The position numbers and the translations under genes are program-made. Source: Owenia fusiformis (taxonomy: Eukaryota; Annelida; Polychaeta; Sabellida; Oweniidae). Taken from it: a stretch of DNA of 64,000 nt. The first letter of the stretch is position 1. The number at the start of each line of letters is the position of its first letter. The notes under the pieces are model-generated. The model did no database searches, was not told the DNA's origin, and saw only the letters and a program-made list of their open reading frames with translations. This document shows positions 55,601-61,600 of the stretch, in pieces. The stretch covers positions 31,931,259 through 31,995,258 of the forward strand of contig CAIIXF020000009.1 of assembly GCA_903813345.2 (NCBI GenBank). Reading direction: 5' to 3'.

Positions 55601-58600
55601 TTCATTGTTTTCATGAATTTTTAAAAATGTAATGAGAAAAAGCATTACTACTGTATTTGTCATATATTTCAGAGCATCTGGTGTAATGACTTTAATAGAT
55701 GGCGTGATTGGAGGTGATGAGGTATGGAAAGCTATCAAGGATAACCTCCATCAACAGTCTGTTTATATGAAATTTGTCAATTCTTACCTCAACAAACTAG
55801 AAGGTAGGCCTACATATTATTTATTTTTTGACTGATTTTAATAGAGGCGATACATATGTACATACTAAAATTGAGATATGAGATATAAAATAGTAAATAA
55901 TATAGTATGTGAAATGCTGTTCGGAGAACTATACTGTACTTCCAATATTTATGAATCGCAGATGATTAATAGAAAAAAACAATTTATTTACTTACAAAAA
56001 TTGACTGTATCTAGATGCTCTTAATAATTGTTCAGGCCCTCTACAACATTGTTAATTCTATTGGAGATTAATTATGAAAAGTAGACCAATTAAGAAAATA
56101 ATGCTATCATATATGTCACATATATATCACATATGTATCATATATATCATATATTCTCTTCTGTATTTGTAGTTGAAGGGGGTCTTGTGAACATATCTAG
56201 TATAATACCAGATGACACAAGCCTGGTGAAACTGTTGAACAGTATTCTCAGTGCGGAGGGGGCGGCGCAGATGTTAGCTGCAGGGGTACAACCAGACCAG
56301 GTCAGTTCCAACTTTACATTTTTAAATTTTCGTTCAAATTTATTTTTTTGTTTATCCATACATTTACAAATAAACCAAGGTAATCTTACATCATTGAAGG
56401 CAAATAAACAAAGTTAGAGTTTATGAGGATTTAAATAGTGAAACACTAGTATAACCTGATGAACTCTGCTTGGAGTAACTCCTCCATAACTTCAAATTCA
56501 GTGTAAATCACCAAAGTAGTTGTGAATGAGACTCTAGATGAAGCATGTCAGTGGCCAGGACCAGTACTGTATATATGATGTTGTGTTACTACCTGGTAAA
56601 TAGAGTAAATAATGAATCCCAATCTTGTGTATTTCCCCCAATTGCTTTGAAGGAAGCTTACCCTTACATGTATTCTAGATTTCTGAACTAAAAATGAATA
56701 TTTCAATTCCAGTTCATCCAGCTGCTGAACCACAAAAACTGGCAAGCAATAGTGTGTGATAAGGGAAGGTTTGATCAGACCTTTGTCTTTCCCCTGGGGA
56801 CTGATGCAGACAAAGAACTCATCCGCGTAGGCCTATGTGATTCCGCCACATCAAATAGTTCCACCATCATCAGTGACATTGTTAAATTGTTTAACTTTGA
56901 TGAATTGCTAATGCAGGTAAGGTTACAAATGATATAGCTGAAGTCCATATAGTGAAGAATTACAACAGTCAATGAAATTTGTTTCTGTTCATCTTGAATA
57001 GTTGCATATTGTAGATAGACTTCACTAAATCTTTCAAAATGTACAATATATATATTGATAAAATTCTGTTTGATTTGCGCATTTTCAATTGTATATTTCT
57101 TAGGATTTAAACTGCATATCTGATCCTACATCTAATGACTATACTTCTTATTCCATTGCAGACCATTGCTGGAACTGCACCAAGTGATCCAGATAGAGTG
57201 ATTCCAGATTATTTCAAACAGCTTAAACAGTTCTGGGCCAACATAGATGTCCTACTTAGTATTACAGGAGTGACTTCTACCAATTTGGCTGACACATGGG
57301 CAAAACTGTATAACTTTGCGGCTGGCTTAGGAGAGTTAGAATCTGATAAGTAAGTCTGTGTTCTTGCATGGTAAAAATGTATACCTGTATCATAAAAACA
57401 GAATACCACATGATTTTCATGCCTTCATTGACTGGTGTTGATTGGTAGTGCAACATACTTTGTGTTCATTTTATATATTCAGTAAACTATGCCGTATAGA
57501 TATGCCACACCATAGAAATATTAAATAAGAAACTGCTGAATTGGCACTAAAATTGACTCACCTCATTAAAATATTATAATTTCAGTTTTGTTGGAATGTG
57601 TGACATCATACTGCCGCTAGCCCAGAGTGAGACTTGGTACAAAACATATATTAAACCCTACCTCTCCCAAGTGATCTTGGCTACTGAGATTGCAAACCAA
57701 CAGTTAGAACTTCTACCTGAGATTGAGAGGTTGTTCTGTGATATAGAGACTCTTAATCTGACTGGATTCTACTATAGATTGGAAGACATGGGACTATTAG
57801 AGACCATCAATAAGGTCACTATCCATTATTCTTAGATTTTCAGTTTGTCGTGAGAAAAATTGTCTCAGGACTCCTAGAATTTGGAAGTTTCAATGTCATT
57901 CAACTTGGTATTGAGATAAATGTACATGTATGTGTAATAGTACTTCAATTTTTTATTGAAATATTTGTAAAAGTTCCCAAAGGTTTTTCAGATAAGGGAA
58001 GAACCCAATTTTTACAAGATGGCTCTCATTAATGTTTATACAGTTTGAACCACAGACTCCAATATTGTCACAATTTTAAGCGACCCCTTTTTTGATTTAC
58101 ACATTTAATCAGATTTTCTCAGAATTTCGACTAGACTCTGTCTCTTAGTGATATCCATTTTTCAGATTGTCAATGAGACTATAAACAGCACAGTTATACC
58201 AGAAGACAAAACATGTAGTAGGATAATGAGGCTTCAATATGACCTCATGGTTGTCACAAATAGAACACAATATGAACTGGAAGGATTTGGAGACAGGGTT
58301 GGCAAGTGTGTCTTGTCTACTACACTGGCTAACCTCACCATTGTCAGAGACCTGGATGAGTAAGTTGATTGTTAAAAAATAAATGAAAATTGAATAGACT
58401 AAGATTGAATTAGAAATGTAATTTGTCATATATGTTATCTATGAATAAGAGGTATTAATGTTTTTAAAGAGACATTTTCTGTTGTTTTTTCAGGTTGCTG
58501 TTTTTAGCTAACGAGATTAATGGCCTTATGTCGAATGAGGCCATACAGAACCTGTTCCGCATGGACCTCCTTTCTTTGGCACCTACCATCAACTCACTGT

Positions 58601-61600
58601 TGGAAGGTCTCCTTCAGCAAAGACAAGGTCAGTTTTGGGCTCCCATGCCTACTATTTGCTTATTCAAATATATAGTACTTGAGGAACCAGTGTATGATAT
58701 GATATAGGATCTTGGTGGTCAGAGAATGCCATTTTGATTTCATGTTAAAAAGGGCTGAGTTGAAATGATTTCCTAAATTCTGCCATACTTTGCTTATTTC
58801 TAGATCCAGACAAGTTATTTAATAACTTGATTTTCTTCACTTCACACTTTGATTTTTAATATGGTGTGTTTATTATGTTTTTTCAGTATGGCTGAAACTG
58901 GAAGATGTTCTCAAAGGAGATGCCAACTTGGAGCAGACACTTTTAGATGTAGCGTCCCTCAGTCCTGATCTTATCTCAGCAATTTTGAAATCTACCATCA
59001 ACCTTGACCTGGTAAGCATAAAGTGTATCTTTATATTAACTTCCTGTTCGAGTTTTACTATATTATACTATACTATATGATAAAGAGTTCCAACTAATTC
59101 TGATTTCTTTTTCTGTTTCAGCTGTCCATTATCAACAACACAGCAGATGATTTGAAAGCTATTCTGTGCAACTCTTCAAAATTAGAGGAATACGTTCGTC
59201 TGCCACCAGGGCTCCAATCGGATGTTACATCTGAGGCTTTCAACAATGCTTTCTGCAAGTCTAACAATGCTACCCTCGTGAATGACCTCACTCAGGCTAT
59301 TGATGTTGGAAGACTTGCCTTCCAATGGGCTATTGCCAATCGGGAAGGATTCCTTGATCCAAACTGGTTGAAAAATCTGACAACTGAATTGTCCATGGCT
59401 TTCAATTGGTTCAGATCTGTTCCTCAACTCCAAAATTTTATTGATGATTTGACGTCTGGGAGGTTAGAGGATGTGTTACCAGAATTCCAGAAGTTCCTAC
59501 TGCAAAATGACCCATCTGTGTTTTATTCAAGGTAAACACTCATTATTATTCATTTTGTTTTGGAGTTTACTTTTCATTTATATATATTTCATTTATGTAG
59601 ATTTTATTGTGATACCTCGTATTTTTGTACTTAAGGTGTAAGATTCATAAATTAGATATAATACCTGCTAAAATATTAGAGATTAAATTTTTTTTTAATA
59701 GAAATTTAGGTTTCCCTATAAATAGACCCTTTGTTCACTGCATAAAAATGTATTGTCTTTTGTTACAGTGTTGAGATGGTCCTTCAACTATTGAGTGAGG
59801 GCACCAGTAGCTCAGACCCTACAGCCAGTAAGGTGTTCCATGATCTTAAAGTTATAGCCAATGCTGCCAGGGCCTTACAGACAGTACAGACCTACATGCC
59901 TGTCACTGGTAAGCCATATGTACAGTTATTAGCCTCTAGTCTTGATTCGATCCCTTGTAACCCCATGGAGGTGAGATAGACAAGTTAGATACTAATACAG
60001 ACACTTGGTACAAGACTTTAAGTCCCTGCAATGATTTCCTAGGCAAGCTAACTAAACAGATTCTTTAAGTAGTAAACTAGAAAAACTTGAAAAATATAAT
60101 AATCAGTTCTAGTCAAATAGATATACAATGAGCAAATACAATTTTGGAATACTCATGTAAAATTAAAAAACTGATATGAGAGGAAACGTAATGATCTCTT
60201 TGAGTAAAGTACATTATGAGGTGTTTGTATATGGAAGCATTCCCCCTTGGGAGATGCCAATGGGAGATTAAATTATGAAAATATATCTGTATTTATTTTA
60301 GTGAGGATGGAAGACCTACTGAAGAGTAGAGATGCTGTAAGAGACTATTTAATGAATACATTGGGAATCAGTCGGAACACCACAGAGGCTCTCTTGACTG
60401 CCTCTGTATCATACGCTGAGGTATGAATAGAATATGTCACTTCTCAAAACTGGACTTATTTCGTAAATTGATTTACTGAGTTCATATTATATAGAAGAGA
60501 ATAATATTGTCATATTTTTTCAAATTCACGAGGGGAATGATTTTTATGTCAACTTTTGGGATACATATATCGATGTTTGTCTTTTTGAGAGGTATGTAGA
60601 GGATGGCCAACATTCCAGAAATACAATCAGTGAAAAACTTATACAGTTATTCTAATAAAATTCATTAATTTTGATTTTGTCCATTCATTTTTCTATTATT
60701 CAAATGTTGAATATGATATACTTTCAGCTGATGAACACAACTGGTGACACTTTTACTGACACATTCTGTAAACCAGACCAACTTGGGCAGCTGTTTATCT
60801 TTGATGACGCAGCTGTGAATGTAACAGACATCAGTGGGCAGCTGTGTGCTCTCAATCAGACACAGATGTCTGGGTTGTTGGACTTTGTCTTGCAGGAAGC
60901 AAACATTGGCACGATGCTTCAACAGGTCTGTATGACATCATTGTAGAGTCAATATGACATCATAGAATTAAATTATTATGACATCATCATAGATTCTTTC
61001 TTTGCTGAGCCGAAGTACTAAAAAAGCTGTGGATTGCACCCATTTGCATCCAATATTGAAAATGAGAAGAATCATGAAAACAGTCACATTTCTACCAATT
61101 TTGGACTGAGTTGTGAAGATGGGATTTTACACCAACTTGAGTAAAAAATCTTTTAGGATCATACTGCCAATGCTAGTCTTTTAATTCAAAATGATGAATA
61201 TGTTCCAGATGTTAACACTGAGTCCAGACAAAATCCTAGCAAAGGCCAACCTGACACAGCAAGAGGTGACCAACCTGGTGACAAACCTAACAGAGAGTTT
61301 ATCTGAAGTCAGAACAGACCTAAATAGTCTTGTAAGCTCATTCAAGAACCTCTCACAAGTAGCAGATATCTCAAATATTGCTAGTATATCAGCAGGACAA
61401 ATTGGATTCAGTGATAGTAAGTATTATATAGAACTAACAAAAAGTGAGCCTAAAGGTAAATCAACTCAATAGATACTCGACTACAAACACATTTTCAAAT
61501 ATGATCAGGTGACCATTTCAATAGCTGGTACCAGTTACATCTGGATTTAAGCTAAGTTTTTCATCTTAATGTGTAAATGTCCAATTACAATTTTCTATTT

